The notes: generated by a model not told the origin, from the sequence alone. A DNA stretch of 64,000 bases from Cyanophora paradoxa (GCA_004431415.1 QPMI01000057.1:62001-126000), one strand, 5' to 3'. Positions 44,801 through 54,614 are shown, counted from the stretch's first letter. Numbers and translations: made by a program.

Positions 44801-46233
44801 CGGAGCTCGCGTCCACGTTGACGGGCAGCATCAGCGAGACCAAGCAGGCGATCAGCGAGACCAAGCAGGAGACTGAGAAGCGCCTGTCGACAACGTCGAG
44901 TGGCATGGAGAAGAAGACACAGGCCTTGCAGGAGTCGATGTCGGCAGCGACTTCAGGCCTGGAGTCGAAGGTGGCCATGGCGACGTCCACCCTGGAGCAG
45001 CGTTTGTCTCAGCAGATTGTTGCTGTTGCTCAGTCCGTCGCGAAGACGGAGGAGCAGATGAAGCAGCAGGTCACTGAGACGACTCGCGCTATCGAGAAGC
45101 GTCTCACGGAGCTCGCATTTGCATTGACTGGCAGCATCAGCGAGACCAAGCAGGCCATAAGCGAGTCCAAGCAGGAGACTGAGAAGCGCCTGTCGACATC
45201 GTCGAGTGGCATGGAGAAGAAGACGCAGGCCTTGCAGGAGTCAATGTCAGCAGCGACTTCAACTTTGGAGCAGCGCCTGTCCCAAGCGATCGCTGCAGTG
45301 GCAAGCTCGGTGCAGGATGCCACCTCGACTCTCAACACTGCGGTCTCACGCCTGGATGCCGAGTCTCAGCGTCGCCTTGCGGACACCACGCGGGTCAGTC
45401 TTGCCCCATTTTCATTTCTTGGGAGAAGTTTTTTGCCCATAATATCGTTGGGCAGGACATGGAAAGTCGAATTTCGAAGCAGTTAGAGGGTGTAATTGCA
45501 TCGCTGGCAAGAGGAGAGGCGACACAGCAGACACGAATTGCTGCCGTGCAGGAGGCCCTTACTCGGGAGGTTCGTGCTGTGCAGGATGCCCTTGCGGACC
45601 ATGCCCGTGCCGTTGCCGATGCAACTGCCCGTGGAGCCGATGCGGCCGATGCGCGCATTTCCTCGGTCCAGGCGAGCCTCTTCTCTTCTTTGCTCGGCTC
45701 ATTTTTGCTCAAGTGCTTTGCAGGAGGGCCTCTCCGTGCAGCTCGCGGGTGTTGCTGGTCAGTTGGCGCAGCATGCTCAGGCAGTGGCAGCATCGCTGGC
45801 ACGAGGCGATGCTGAGACTGCTGGAATGGTGGAGCAGCTCTCGGGCCTGGCCAGCATGGTGCGCGAACAGGCGGTCCATCTCGACTTCCTCCGCGATCGA
45901 GTGGAGCAAATTGTGTGCCATGTCGTGCCTTCCCGCCCCCACTGCCTGCCAGGCTTACCTCCAGCAGGCAAAGCTGCAGTCCACACTCGATGACTACTGG
46001 GTGGCACACCCCAGCGGCGCCAGCCAGCGAACTGGTGCCCCAGGAAGCCATGTCTCTCCACAGACCATCACTGCCCTTGTGCATATGTCCTTTTTGGTAT
46101 ACCCAGATCCTGCTCTTACACAACCGCTCAGATGTCCTCCATCTCAACAAGCCTTGCAGACGTGAAGGCTCAAATTGCTCTTAAGAGGGCCAGCACCCTG
46201 CCCCCTTCATCCACACCACACACAGATGCTTGA
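35880..46233 (+). CDS. Giant ankyrin-repeat TRP-like cation channel with repetitive coiled-coil tail
   Basis: About 25 exons over 10.3 kb. The start MEPAVQSDLRLPDD at 35880 precedes an acidic region, then ankyrin-type repeats to about 39.2 kb (YACASGLYEFAELLVALGAN, LALKDHEGQNALFHA, DRDGRTPLVYAAQNANEHG, GRTALMYVAVRGDLED). A channel module follows: membrane segments near 40670 (FAMEFLFYLSFIVFYTL), 40885, 41115, 41245 and 41485 (FFVFIVVLALVLLGFAQTI); a pore-like segment near 41675 (MMFRAVLGGDFYEQVQEAF); and the last segment near 41745 (LFYFVFVILTTVMLLNLLIA). After it comes GGTYGRITDNA, resembling the post-S6 region of TRP channels. One more hydrophobic stretch lies near 42150-42220. An acidic linker and coiled coils then include about five copies of a 102-residue repeat. 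The last exons give SSISTSLADVKAQIALKRAS, stopping at 46231-46233. Several introns carry poly(C) before the acceptor. Ion selectivity and location cannot be inferred. One transcript is assumed; a split near 43.1 kb cannot be excluded. Confidence 0.75.
39317..39347. repeat. Poly(C) at an intron 3' end
   Basis: About 31 C on the coding strand of the channel gene, inside an intron and ahead of a candidate AG acceptor. It may act as the pyrimidine tract. Confidence 0.7.
39626..39650. repeat. Poly(C) at an intron 3' end
   Basis: A second long C run on the coding strand of the channel gene, before CTCCCTTCCCGGCC...CGCAG. Confidence 0.7.
43760..45330 (+). repeat. 306-base tandem repeats coding a coiled coil
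   Basis: Four nearly identical units and a diverged fifth, in frame (102 residues each). Each runs from TSTLEQRLSQQIVAVAQSIA through KTEEQMKQQVAETTRTIEG, RLTELASTLTGSISETKQAI, SETKQETEKRLSTTSSGMEK and KTQALQESMSAATSGLESKV. The spacing is exactly 306 bases between equivalent points (44072, 44378, 44684, 44990). Internal units differ by only a few bases; outer ones are more diverged. Confidence 0.97.
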
Positions 46234-46587
46234 ATATCATTGGCAGAGACTGTGTTCCTAACTTGACAACTACAGTATTTGCAGCAGAGCATGTGTTCTT
46301 ACCTTGACAACTACAGTCACACTCCCCACGTGGGGCCTCTGCGGGGCCTCTGTGGCTGTGTCATACCCAGTCTTGCTGGCGTGGATGTGTCTACTGCTTT
46401 CTCTCTCTCTCTCAGAGTCTCTCTCTCTCTCTCTCTACAGTATTCGCACACTGACACCACGGCATTGGGTCAAAATGTATTGACTTCTGGACTAAGTTGC
46501 AGCCACCACAGTTTAAAAATTAGATGATCCAAATCGAAGTCCGTCTGAGCCCCTTGGAACCAACCTTGATCATAAGGTAGCGAGAGA
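46234..46587. other. Channel gene 3' flank
   Basis: It contains a tandem pair (ACCTTGACAACTACAGT near 46262 and 46300) and a (CT)n tract at 46401-46438. No gene is seen. Confidence 0.5.
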
Positions 46588-46695
46588 GCATTTGGACACT
46601 TACTAAAAGAGCAAGTCCGGGCTACAATGACAGTGGGCCCAGCTCACCAGCGAGCTGGCCCGGGGCCGGCCGGGCCCTGCATGGCCCCTACTTGA
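46588..46695 (+). repeat. Dispersed repeat family A, copy 6
   Basis: GCATTTGGACACTTACTAAA, then AGTCCGGGCTACAATGACAG, GGGCCCAGCTCACCAGCGAG and GGCCGGCCGGGCCCTGCATG. It is truncated after this block. It is in sense, 354 bases after the channel stop. Confidence 0.88.
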
Positions 46696-46711
46696 TGCTA
46701 GCTTTGGATCT

Positions 46712-46743
46712 GGACCCGAGCAGACAGTGCGCATCAAAATGCA
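46712..46743 (-). repeat. Family B-like head fragment
   Basis: Minus strand GATGCATTTTGATGCGCACT. It lies about 300 bases past the DXS stop in the same sense. Confidence 0.5.
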
Positions 46744-47045
46744 TCTACTCTCTCAGAATCTCCCAAAACGCATCCACTCTCTAAAGGTCCCGGGGGACAG
46801 CGAGTGGGAGGGAGGGGCAGCAGCTGCAGGTTGGAAGGGGGGAGAAGTGGGGAAAGTGTTAGCCTAGTATGGGACCCCCGACAGCAAGCTAGTTGTAATC
46901 GCAATCGCGCTAGTTGCAATCGAAATCACATGCCACAGATGTACTGCCAGTTAGCAGGACATGTCACGTCAAGCGCAAATTAGACACTCGAAGTTGCTAG
47001 ACGTGGGCCAGTGCCATCAGCTGCCCAAATCTATGCCCAAAGGGG

Positions 47046-50000
47046 TTAAATCCTGGAAAGGTTGATGCAAAATTGGGCGATCATCACCTGGAGCAGATCC
47101 GTGTTTGCGCCCTCAGTCATCAGAGCCAATGCGGTCGCACAAATGTGCGAGGCGTTGAGGCCGGCCTCCTCGTACTGATCCCGAGGGTTGCCATGTTCAA
47201 TGAACTGATCCGGAATGACCATAGGGCGGAACTACGAGACCTTTGTGAGGACGATTCCCTAACAGATGAAGGGTACAGGTACCTTAAGACCAGAGTCAAG
47301 GAGGCCCTCAAGCGCCAGGAAATGCATCACTTGGGAAGAGAATCCTCCGATGGAGTTCTCCTCGACTGTAATCAGGATCTCATGCTCCATGGCCAGTTGC
47401 CGTATTAAAGCATTGTCGATGGGCTTTGCAAAGCGTGCATCGGCTACAGTCGGTTTGATGCCCGTCCGCTCCTCGATGGACTTTGCAGCGGCCTCGCATT
47501 CACTCAGCCGTGTTCCTGGTGCAGAATGTTCGCAGATGTGCACAAACGATCACAGAGATCGTCTTACCGATCGAGAGTAGTGCGACTTTACTTCCTTCCT
47601 GGATGATGCGCCCCTTCCCGATTGGAAGGACTGTACCCTTGGCAGGAAGCTCCTTGCCGGTACTGTTACCACGCGGGAAGCGAACAGCGGATGCTTTGTC
47701 ATCAATGGACGCAGCAGTCGCGACCATGTGCATCAGTTCCTGCAAAAAATCTGAATGCGGGAGATTCACTGGGTGTCATGGAAAAAATCATGGTTCACAC
47801 CACTTCATCCGAGGGCGCCATAATAACAATGTTCGGAAGAGAGCACAGGTATGTCAAATCAAAGGTTCCATGGTGAGTAGCACCATCAGCGCCCACCAGT
47901 CCAGCACGATCAAGAATGAAGCGGACAGGGAGATTCTGCAGGACCACGTCGTGCACAACCTACAGAGTGTGTGCCATCATGACCCTGAAGCTAAGTTACG
48001 AATGCGAGATAGAGAACCTGATCATAACCACGCTGCAGGAAGGTGGAGTAGATGGTACAGAATGCCTTGTAGCCTTCACAAGCCAGGCCAGCACAGAACG
48101 TCACTGCATGCTGCTCTGCAATGCCAACATCGAAGCAGCGATCGGGAAACTCCTTCGCAAAAATGTCTAGGCCAGTGCCTCCAGGCATTGCGGCAGTGAT
48201 CGCAACGATGCGGCTGCAGACAGAGTGACACTTGCCACGTGAGATAAATTTCTGACCAACGCAAGAACCGATTACCTGTCTTCTTCTGCCTCGGCAATAA
48301 GTGCCTCTGCAAATACTCGTGTGTAGCTCGGAGGGCTGTTTGCCGGAGGCTTGAACTGCTTTCCGGTCCTTGGATCGAACTTGACAACTCCATGGTATTT
48401 GTCAGAAGCAAGCTCAGCTGGACGATAGCCATGACCCTTCTCCGTGACTGTTCGATCTTCTGTAAGTGTTTGCACATTCGAAGGCTGAGGGGCTTCGACG
48501 CACTGACGTGAAGCATAACGGGCCCCTTCGATTTGCGATCCCTCAAATTTTGGAGAATAGGCACAAGACTCGAGATGTCGTGACCATCTACACAAGAAGG
48601 GTAAGAATATGTGGGCAAACTTCCACTGAATGTTCTCACCAACAGGTCCGATGTAATAAAACCCAAGTTCCTCGAACATGGTCCCTCCGGTAAACAATCC
48701 CCGCGCGTACTCGTCCGCCTTGGCAGCGGCTTCCTGCCAGTACAGGAATTGGATGGTCGTGGGTACAGGCGCAGGGGAGTTGACCGAACCTGCAGAGGAG
48801 CAGGGAAAAGCTTTGATATGCTCTTTGCGGTGCTCCGAATTTCATCAAAAGGCGTGCTCGAGAGGATCCGGGTGAGATAGTTGCTCAGCGCGCCAACAGG
48901 GGCACTGCCGCCAGCCATGGGGGTACCCTGACTAGCAATTTAAACAGAGCTATGCAGCTCATCTGGAAGACACAAACCGTGGGAAGTGACACTTGATTGT
49001 TGTCGTTCAGAATTACGATCATGTTCGTGTCGAGGTAGCCTGCATGGTTGATTGCTTCATACACCATGCCGCCAGTCATGGCACCATCGCCGACGACCTG
49101 GAAGAGGCAGCACCATAAGAGTAAAAGGAGATCCGATGGCATGGAGCTTACGGCGATGACGTTGTTGTTATGGCCTGCGAGATCCCGCCCAACGGCCATT
49201 CCGAGGCCGGCAGAGACAGCGGTACAAGCATGGCCAGCTCCGAAAGCATCGTAGGGGCTTTCGAACCGATTCGTGAATCCTGGGGGTGCATCAAAGAGTT
49301 GCTAGGGGATACGACGGGGCACGACACGTACCAGCCAAGCCACCGCCCTGCCGAAGAGAGCGCATGCGCTCCCTCCTTCCCGTGAGAATTTTATGCGGAT
49401 AGCACTGATGACCAACGTCCCTGCGCGTCGCGGAAAGAAATAGAGAAGGTCAGCGAGGGATCCGTGAGAAGGAAGATTCGACATTGGACGCAAACCATAT
49501 CAGACGGTCATGCGGAGTGTCGAACACGTGATGCAGAGCAACCGTGAGCTCTACAACACCCAGGCCAGCACCGAGGTGGCCACCTAGGAGCGCGTAAGCG
49601 CGTGCGCTCTGCGATGCGGCGCGTTGCGATGCAGCGAGTTCCAAAAAGCGAACCCGTTTTTGAAACAGCATAGATAGTCTCTTCGCGCAGCTCATTCGAA
49701 AGCTGGATTAGCTGAGGCATGGTCAAGTGCTTCATGTCCTTCGGCTGTTTAACCTTGTCTAGCAATGGCGTCTTGGGCTTCCACTCTGCACCCTCCTCGG
49801 CGCGAATATTTGTGGAAACAGACGCTGGCTGCCGGCGGGCAGGACCGTTAATTTGGCGCGCATGCTGCGGCGCGAGCGCGCGCGTGCCTGGCTCGGCACA
49901 GCAGGTCTCGGACACTGCAGCGCCCATCGCCGCGAAAGCTGCCGAGAGCCCTTGAACGTGCTCCGGAAAACCGCATGCGGACGCGTTTGGCGCAGAGGCA

Positions 50001-50088
50001 CAGCCTGGGCGCCAGAGCTGTCGACGGGCAAGATTGCTGGCGCTGCTGGGAGCCCCAAAAGAGGGACGGCGAACGCTGCGGCTGCCAT
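47046..50088 (-). CDS. DXS: 1-deoxy-D-xylulose-5-phosphate synthase (DXS), plastid-targeted
   Basis: First enzyme of the MEP isoprenoid pathway: condenses pyruvate and glyceraldehyde 3-phosphate using thiamine diphosphate. The leader [20 protein letters not shown] from 50088 is followed by an Arg/Ser/Ala-rich stretch, as in a transit peptide. The mature part begins [20 protein letters not shown] near 49740. Then come [54 protein letters not shown], the ThDP motif [20 protein letters not shown] with ILNDNNQ (49100-48980), [10 protein letters not shown] near 48440, and [20 protein letters not shown] near 48120 with the catalytic Glu. The C-terminal domain includes [20 protein letters not shown] and [20 protein letters not shown], with the stop at 47046-47048. 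There are about ten introns; a frame change near 49830 implies one between leader and mature part. It is divergent from the CCCH gene. Confidence 0.93.
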
Positions 50089-50221
50089 GCCGGCTCTCCC
50101 TGCAGAATCAGCGGCAACCTCGTACCCCAACGTTACGGGGTACTTGCATTCGACATTTTTTTCGGCATGCCTGCGCGCTGCGCTGCGTACGACGTTGAAG
50201 TCACAATACGACCGCCACAGA

Positions 50222-50868
50222 ATGGAAGCCGCTGCTCGCGCGTGGGCTGCAGTGGATCTGCGCCCTGGAACCGCGCACGGCCCAGTTTCAGCGCGGCGGT
50301 CAGCTGGAAAGGCGCCCAAGAAGCGAGGTCGCACTTCGGGGCAAACAGTCGAGGAAGGAGAGATAGTACAGAGTCCTGCAGTGCCTCGAATCTCATCCTC
50401 CAGCGCTAGCGCTAGCGCCAGTGGACACAATGAGAGAGAGCGAACCCGGCCAGCTTGCAAGTTCTGGCAGAATGGCGCCTGTAACAAGGTGCTCTCCTGT
50501 GTATTCTTCCTTTTCAATAGAATTGCCCGGCTAAACCAGCCTTCGAGTATTTATCTCGTTAAACGAAAGGATTGACCTGACCAATCGCCCGAAGGGCTTG
50601 GAGTGTCCTTTCGAGCATGTCGGGCAGCCAGAGAAGAAGGAAGATGTATGCAAGTTTTTTCTCTCTGGCTGCTGCCGGAAAGGCGAGCAATGCATCTTCT
50701 CGCATGATATCCTTTTTGTGAAATTCAAATTCATGTCGCCTGGCGTGGACCGTGATGCTGCTGTCAATGACACGCAAGAAACATTCGGCGAAGGTTCCCT
50801 GCAAGTTTTTCCTCGCAGGAAGCTGTCTGAAAGGGGAGACGTGTCCTTTCTCGCATCATTCTACATGA
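50222..50868 (+). CDS. Triple CCCH zinc finger protein
   Basis: Probable RNA-binding protein. From MEAAARAWAAVDLRPG at 50222 it has a basic region (KKRGRTSG), an acidic EEGE, and a Ser/Ala run. Three CCCH fingers follow, all with C-x7-C-x5-C-x3-H spacing. They are CKFWQNGACNK spliced to LECPFEH; CKFFLSGCCRKGEQCIFSH (50656-50712); and CKFFLAGSCLKGETCPFSH just before the stop at 50866-50868. An intron or frame change separates fingers two and three. The tandem-finger layout recalls CPSF30/ZC3H families, but with only three fingers and no other domain I leave it unnamed. An upstream ATG at 50090 in the same frame is possible but would overlap the DXS start region. Confidence 0.8.
50739..50785 (+). 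repeat. 47-base segment copied at 51476-51522
   Basis: GCCTGGCGTGGACCGTGATG, then CTGCTGTCAATGACACGCAA and GAAACA, is identical at both places. The first copy lies between fingers two and three of the CCCH gene. Confidence 0.9.
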
Positions 50869-51475
50869 TTTCAGTCCGCATTAGGCCGCCACGGCGCCGG
50901 TGGGACAGCCATTTCGCAATGCATCTGCATATTCAATGTAACCGACTTCGAATTCCCAATACAGCTTTATTATAATTAACGGTATCGCCATTCACTTTCA
51001 CGTCGGGCCCCTGCAGAGACTGGGCGGCTGACGAAGCAGAAGACAGCTGCTGAGGCGTCGGACGAGTCTGAGTAGCTAGCTGATCGTGATAGCCTGCCAA
51101 TCAGCGATTTCGATGCGATGATTAACCAGAATAGAACCTGAAAAACAGGCTTTGCCAGGATAAGCCTAGGGCATGCGACTGTGATCAAACTGATCAGACT
51201 GGCAGCTGCAGCCTCGACTGTGAGTATATTACTGTGGCGGGCTGTGATATGGATTTGGTGATCACAAGCATTGGCCCTCCGATTGCAAGCCTTGAGTTGG
51301 AATTATTTTGGAAGGCTCTGATCTCAATTGCAAGCTGTCCTCAGCCGCAGCCCTGGCAAGGCTGTGATCTGGATTTCGAATTCAGGGGAGAGCTTGATTT
51401 CGGGGCTGTGATTTGGATCTCAAGGGAACTTGGGAACCTCAATTTCGACTGCTAAGGCTAGGCTAGAGCAAGAGC
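50869..51475. other. CCCH gene 3' flank
   Basis: No gene. Near 51240-51430 the phrase GGCTGTGATNTGGATTT recurs three times, a degraded tandem repeat. Confidence 0.5.
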
Positions 51476-51522
51476 CTGGCGTGGACCGTGATGCTGCTGT
51501 CAATGACACGCAAGAAACACCT
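51476..51522 (+). repeat. Copy of the CCCH gene segment
   Basis: Identical to 50739-50785 and isolated from the rest of that gene, 740 bases downstream. Confidence 0.9.
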
Positions 51523-51563
51523 GCCCTTCCCCGCCCCTAATTATAACCTGCAATCCCACGTCA

Positions 51564-51808
51564 ATGTCAATGGTGCAATCCAGAGCGGCGATGCCAGAAA
51601 TGGCTCTTACCGCGTATAAAAAGTTTGTTTTGGAGAAGGCGGTGCAACAGAGCATGCTCGATGTCGTCTCGAACGACCTGAAGGACTACATCTGCGACGA
51701 TGTTTTCACAATCATTGAATTGAACAGTCAAGCGATGACATGCTTAAAATCTTCGAGGCCGGGAAGGATTTCGAGTTCCAGGCGCAGTTGACTCTCTTAG
51801 CTCAGTAA
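51564..51808 (+). pseudogene. Unidentified small protein, apparently frameshifted
   Basis: An open frame from 51564 reads MPEMALTAYKKFVLEKAVQQ, then SMLDVVSNDLKDYICDDVFT and IIELN, with good protein character. Near 51722 the plausible continuation shifts frame: SSDDMLKIFEAGKDFEFQAQ, then LTLLAQ and a stop at 51806-51808. There is no room for an intron, so a one-base change, a sequencing error, or a gene remnant is likely. The unshifted frame ends at 51791 in a Ser/Arg-rich tail. I do not recognise the family. Confidence 0.45.
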
Positions 51809-52243
51809 TCTCAATTGCGTTCAGCGTGCGTACTACGCCTGTCGACGTCTGGCCATGGGCTACGCCTGTGTACTACGAAGAGGTTAGAGTAAATCACATG
51901 CTTCAGTACGTGTCCAAATGCGCATTCTCTCATATATATATATATATATAGCCTTCCGCTCAGTGCTGCCTATCTTTGCGCTGGGCAAACTTTCAGTTGA
52001 AAATTTTCTTGCAAACTTTGAGTTAATTTTCATCCCCGCGCGGCCCTCCATCTCAATTGCAGGCTAGCGCTCAATCTCGCTAGTGCTTGATCTAGATCTC
52101 TCGAGCTCGCCCGGCGGCCTGCAGCTGGCTACTTGTGCTAGCTCGAGGGAAACTTTGATTTCTGGCGGGCCCGGGTGGCCACTAGCTGGGCCAGACTGTG
52201 TTTTTGGTTTTGAGGCATATATATAGGCGGCGGTTGCAATTGT
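51809..52243. other. Repeat-rich intergenic DNA
   Basis: A (TA)n tract lies at 51934-51951. A family A head word is in minus orientation at 51904-51918 (CATTTGGACACGTACTGAAG). No gene is seen. Confidence 0.5.
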
Positions 52244-52428
52244 TGCTCTTTCTACGCTACGGGCGCGCCGGACCTCCTACCTACAGCGCTTTAACTGTAC
52301 CCGTGCTGTTAGGGATAGAGCGTAACCCGCAGGGACTGGTGCCCTGATGGGGAAAAGGGGATGGGAGCCTAGCTAGCTACGAGCCGAGCAGGCGCTTCGC
52401 GTCCACGCCCGTGCCGTAGCGGATGAAG
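52244..52428. repeat. 185-base segment duplicated from 22552-22736
   Basis: Same sequence and orientation as at 22.6 kb, including the minus-strand FIRYGTGVDAKRLLGS end. It is followed directly by the TAATAATAAGCTTGCCAAG segment (52430-52483) that is also found at 23148. Confidence 0.88.
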
Positions 52429-52544
52429 GATAATAATAAGCTTGCCAAGTTGCAATTGAGACCTCAACCAACTTTTTTTGGCAAGTTGGACGAAAGTTGA
52501 ACGTTAACGAAAGTTGAACGTCGTAATCGCAACGTTAACTTAGC

Positions 52545-52620
52545 AACTCTGATTCCGATCGTAATCGCAACGTTAACTTAGTAACTCTGATTCCGGTCGT
52601 AATCGCAACTCTGATTCCGA
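52545..52620. repeat. Tandem repeat related to 22796-22905
   Basis: Units of ACTCTGATTCCGATCGTAAT, CGCAACGTTAACTTAG. Confidence 0.8.
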
Positions 52621-52624
52621 TCGT

Positions 52625-52735
52625 TTGGCCTTCACGTCCTTGTCGTCCACTCCCCGCGCGCGCTTTAGCTTCTTCTCCAGCTTCGCCAGCTTCTTATCTG
52701 CCAGGCATAGGCTTCGGCGCTCAGCGAGGGGACAG
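52625..52735 (-). pseudogene. Lys-rich coding fragment
   Basis: Minus-strand frame LAERRSLCLADKKLAKLEKK, then LKRARGVDDKDVKAKRS. It could be an exon of the same unidentified minus-strand gene whose end is at 52380-52428. It is isolated among repeats and is probably a relic. Confidence 0.35.
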
Positions 52736-52859
52736 GTTCGCGATTACGAACATTGCGATTACGAACATTGCGATTACGATTACGATTAGGCCCTGCAGCT
52801 GAGGGGCTGGACCCGATTACGATCAGGCCAAATCACTATTATGCCCGCTTGGCTTCACC

Positions 52860-52980
52860 TCAAACGTGCACCTCAAACTTGTAGTCCCGGCGGGTTGTGA
52901 TTTGGATTCGGAAACTTGTAGCGCCGGCGGGTTGTGATTTGGATTCCAGTGCCACGGTGGCGCCGGCGGGTTGTGATTGG
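52860..52980. repeat. Tandem GCCGGCGGGTTGTGATTTGG units
   Basis: Three copies of GGCGGGTTGTGATTTGGATT-type units at about 45-50-base spacing. Confidence 0.75.
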
Positions 52981-53166
52981 ACATCTGATCTTTTATCTTA
53001 AGCCAAGCAGAGCACTTCGAATTCGATTTCCATTTGCGTATGCAACTGAGCCCAGGCGAGACCATGAACTGTGCCGTGGCGTTGTCCGGCCTCGCAATCG
53101 CTGACCGGACCCTACCTAACTCAGAAACAGCTATAGCCAGATACCGCGATTGTCATGTCAAAATAC
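52981..53166 (-). repeat. Dispersed repeat family B, copy 3
   Basis: The minus strand begins GTATTTTGACATGACAATCG, then CGGTATCTGGCTATAGCTG, and shares CACGGCACAGTTCATGGTCT and the far-end AGATAAAAGATCAGATGT. The TGA of its head is the stop codon of the RRM gene. Confidence 0.9.
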
Positions 53167-54564
53167 AACCGTCACGGTGATCGGGGTGCCGCCTTCATAA
53201 AACGGGAGGAAACTTTTCTCCCGCACTGCTCTTGCCACCTTACCACCAGGTTAATTTCTGTGACACAAAGGGGGGGAAAGACACACCTCTTCCCTTGATG
53301 CGAGGGTGACAAGGGCTGTCTTAGTGCGGAAAGGACCCCAGCCTGACCCTGCCTTCGCAGCACTTCCAGCAAGCAGGGGAGGTTTGAAAGGGGATACAAT
53401 CTATACAATCAATAATGTTAGCTCTGGTATACAAGAGACATAGCATAGAAAGCAGGATGCAAACCGAGATGCCGTCAGCTGGAACCTTGTAACCACGGAA
53501 GAAATCCCGTACTTCACTGGGCGTGGCTCTTTCTGGAAGATTGGCGACCTATGCATGAGCGAATAAGGGAAGTTCGGATCTGCAGAACTGGGGCGATTGC
53601 TGCAGCGCTCGCGGCGCACGACAACAGTGAGGCCCGGCTGCTGCATGCGCTTCTTTGGGAGCATATCGAGAACCTCGGCCAGGATGCGCTGCACGGCGAG
53701 TCCGGCATCAGCGTCAGAAGTCAACTGGGCATTTGCGCGCGCACGACATCAGGCCGGACAGAGAGAAGACCAATGTCGCGCGCCGGTGCGAGCTTCGCGC
53801 GAGCCTCGTGCGCTGCCGCGTTGTTGATGAAGCGCGCGTACCACATGTGCGTCGGCTGATAATCGCTTCCTGGCACCGCGTGCACGCTTGTCGGCTCCGC
53901 TCCCACCTGCGCGCCCCCTCCTCCTTGGCGAGGCCTGCTACGGCAAGGCGTTCGGGCCGCACCTGGCGAAAGAAGTGTAGGATGTCCTCGGGCACGGCTG
54001 TGAGCGGCACGTTATACAAGAGAATGACCCGCTCCTCGGACGCCTTCCGCGCAGTCAGCTCGCCGCGCATCGTGCGCTGAACGGCACCGCACCGCCCGCT
54101 CTGTTCTCGTGTCGCGTTCGGATAGCTCCCGGCGCGCCATGAGCTCCTTCAGCATTGGATCGATCCGTGCTGCGCCTTTGCGGGCAGTCACTGGCAACTG
54201 CCCCCGGCTTTTGTCCGCTCGGATCGGTATCTTCGGCTGCGGCGCCTCGGTCCGGACAGCTGCATTCGCTGGCGGCTGCTCTGGGACGCTGGCAGCCTCC
54301 TCTGCGGCCGTGTGACGGGGCACCCAAGCGCAAGCGCACGCGCAGGCCGAATACCTGTTGTTCGGGGATCGCGTTCCGCTCCCTCCGCATCTGCGGCCGC
54401 AACTCGGGCACCGCTCATCGCAGCGCGATGAGGGACGTACCGGTTGGTTGAGGATGCGAGTTCGATCCTGTACTAAACCACCTCGCGCTGCTTCGCGCGC
54501 GCGATGCAAGCTCCGTCGTAGCGCTACCGCTCTTGGCCGCTCGTGCAGCAATCCGCCGGAGCAT
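53158..54564 (-). CDS. RRM protein with a mitochondrial-type presequence
   Basis: The start MLRRIAARAAKSGSATTELA, then SRARSSARWFST, at 54564 is a textbook amphipathic, acid-free mitochondrial presequence with a likely cleavage site near RWFST. A middle exon gives DPMLKELMARRELSERDTRT near 54150. Two RNA-recognition-motif-like domains follow. The first is VILLYNVPLTAVPEDILHFF near 54030, then THMWYARFINNAAAHEARA near 53840. The second is VANLPERATPSEVRDFFRGY near 53550, then TALVTLASREE near 53310 and RAVREKSFLPFYEGGTPITV at the end. The stop at 53158-53160 lies inside a family B repeat head. The RNP motifs are poorly conserved, so the RRM call is by secondary-structure pattern. It is divergent from SLU7 by only 50 bases. 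Confidence 0.65.
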
Positions 54565-54614
54565 GGGGGAGATAAACGAAAGGGGTACATCCGCGTTCCG
54601 GCGTCTGCCCCCAG
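54565..54614. promoter_or_regulatory. 50-base spacer between two divergent start codons
   Basis: The RRM gene (-) and SLU7 (+) start codons are only about 50 bases apart, so any promoter is shared or lies inside the genes. There is no TATA box. Confidence 0.5.
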
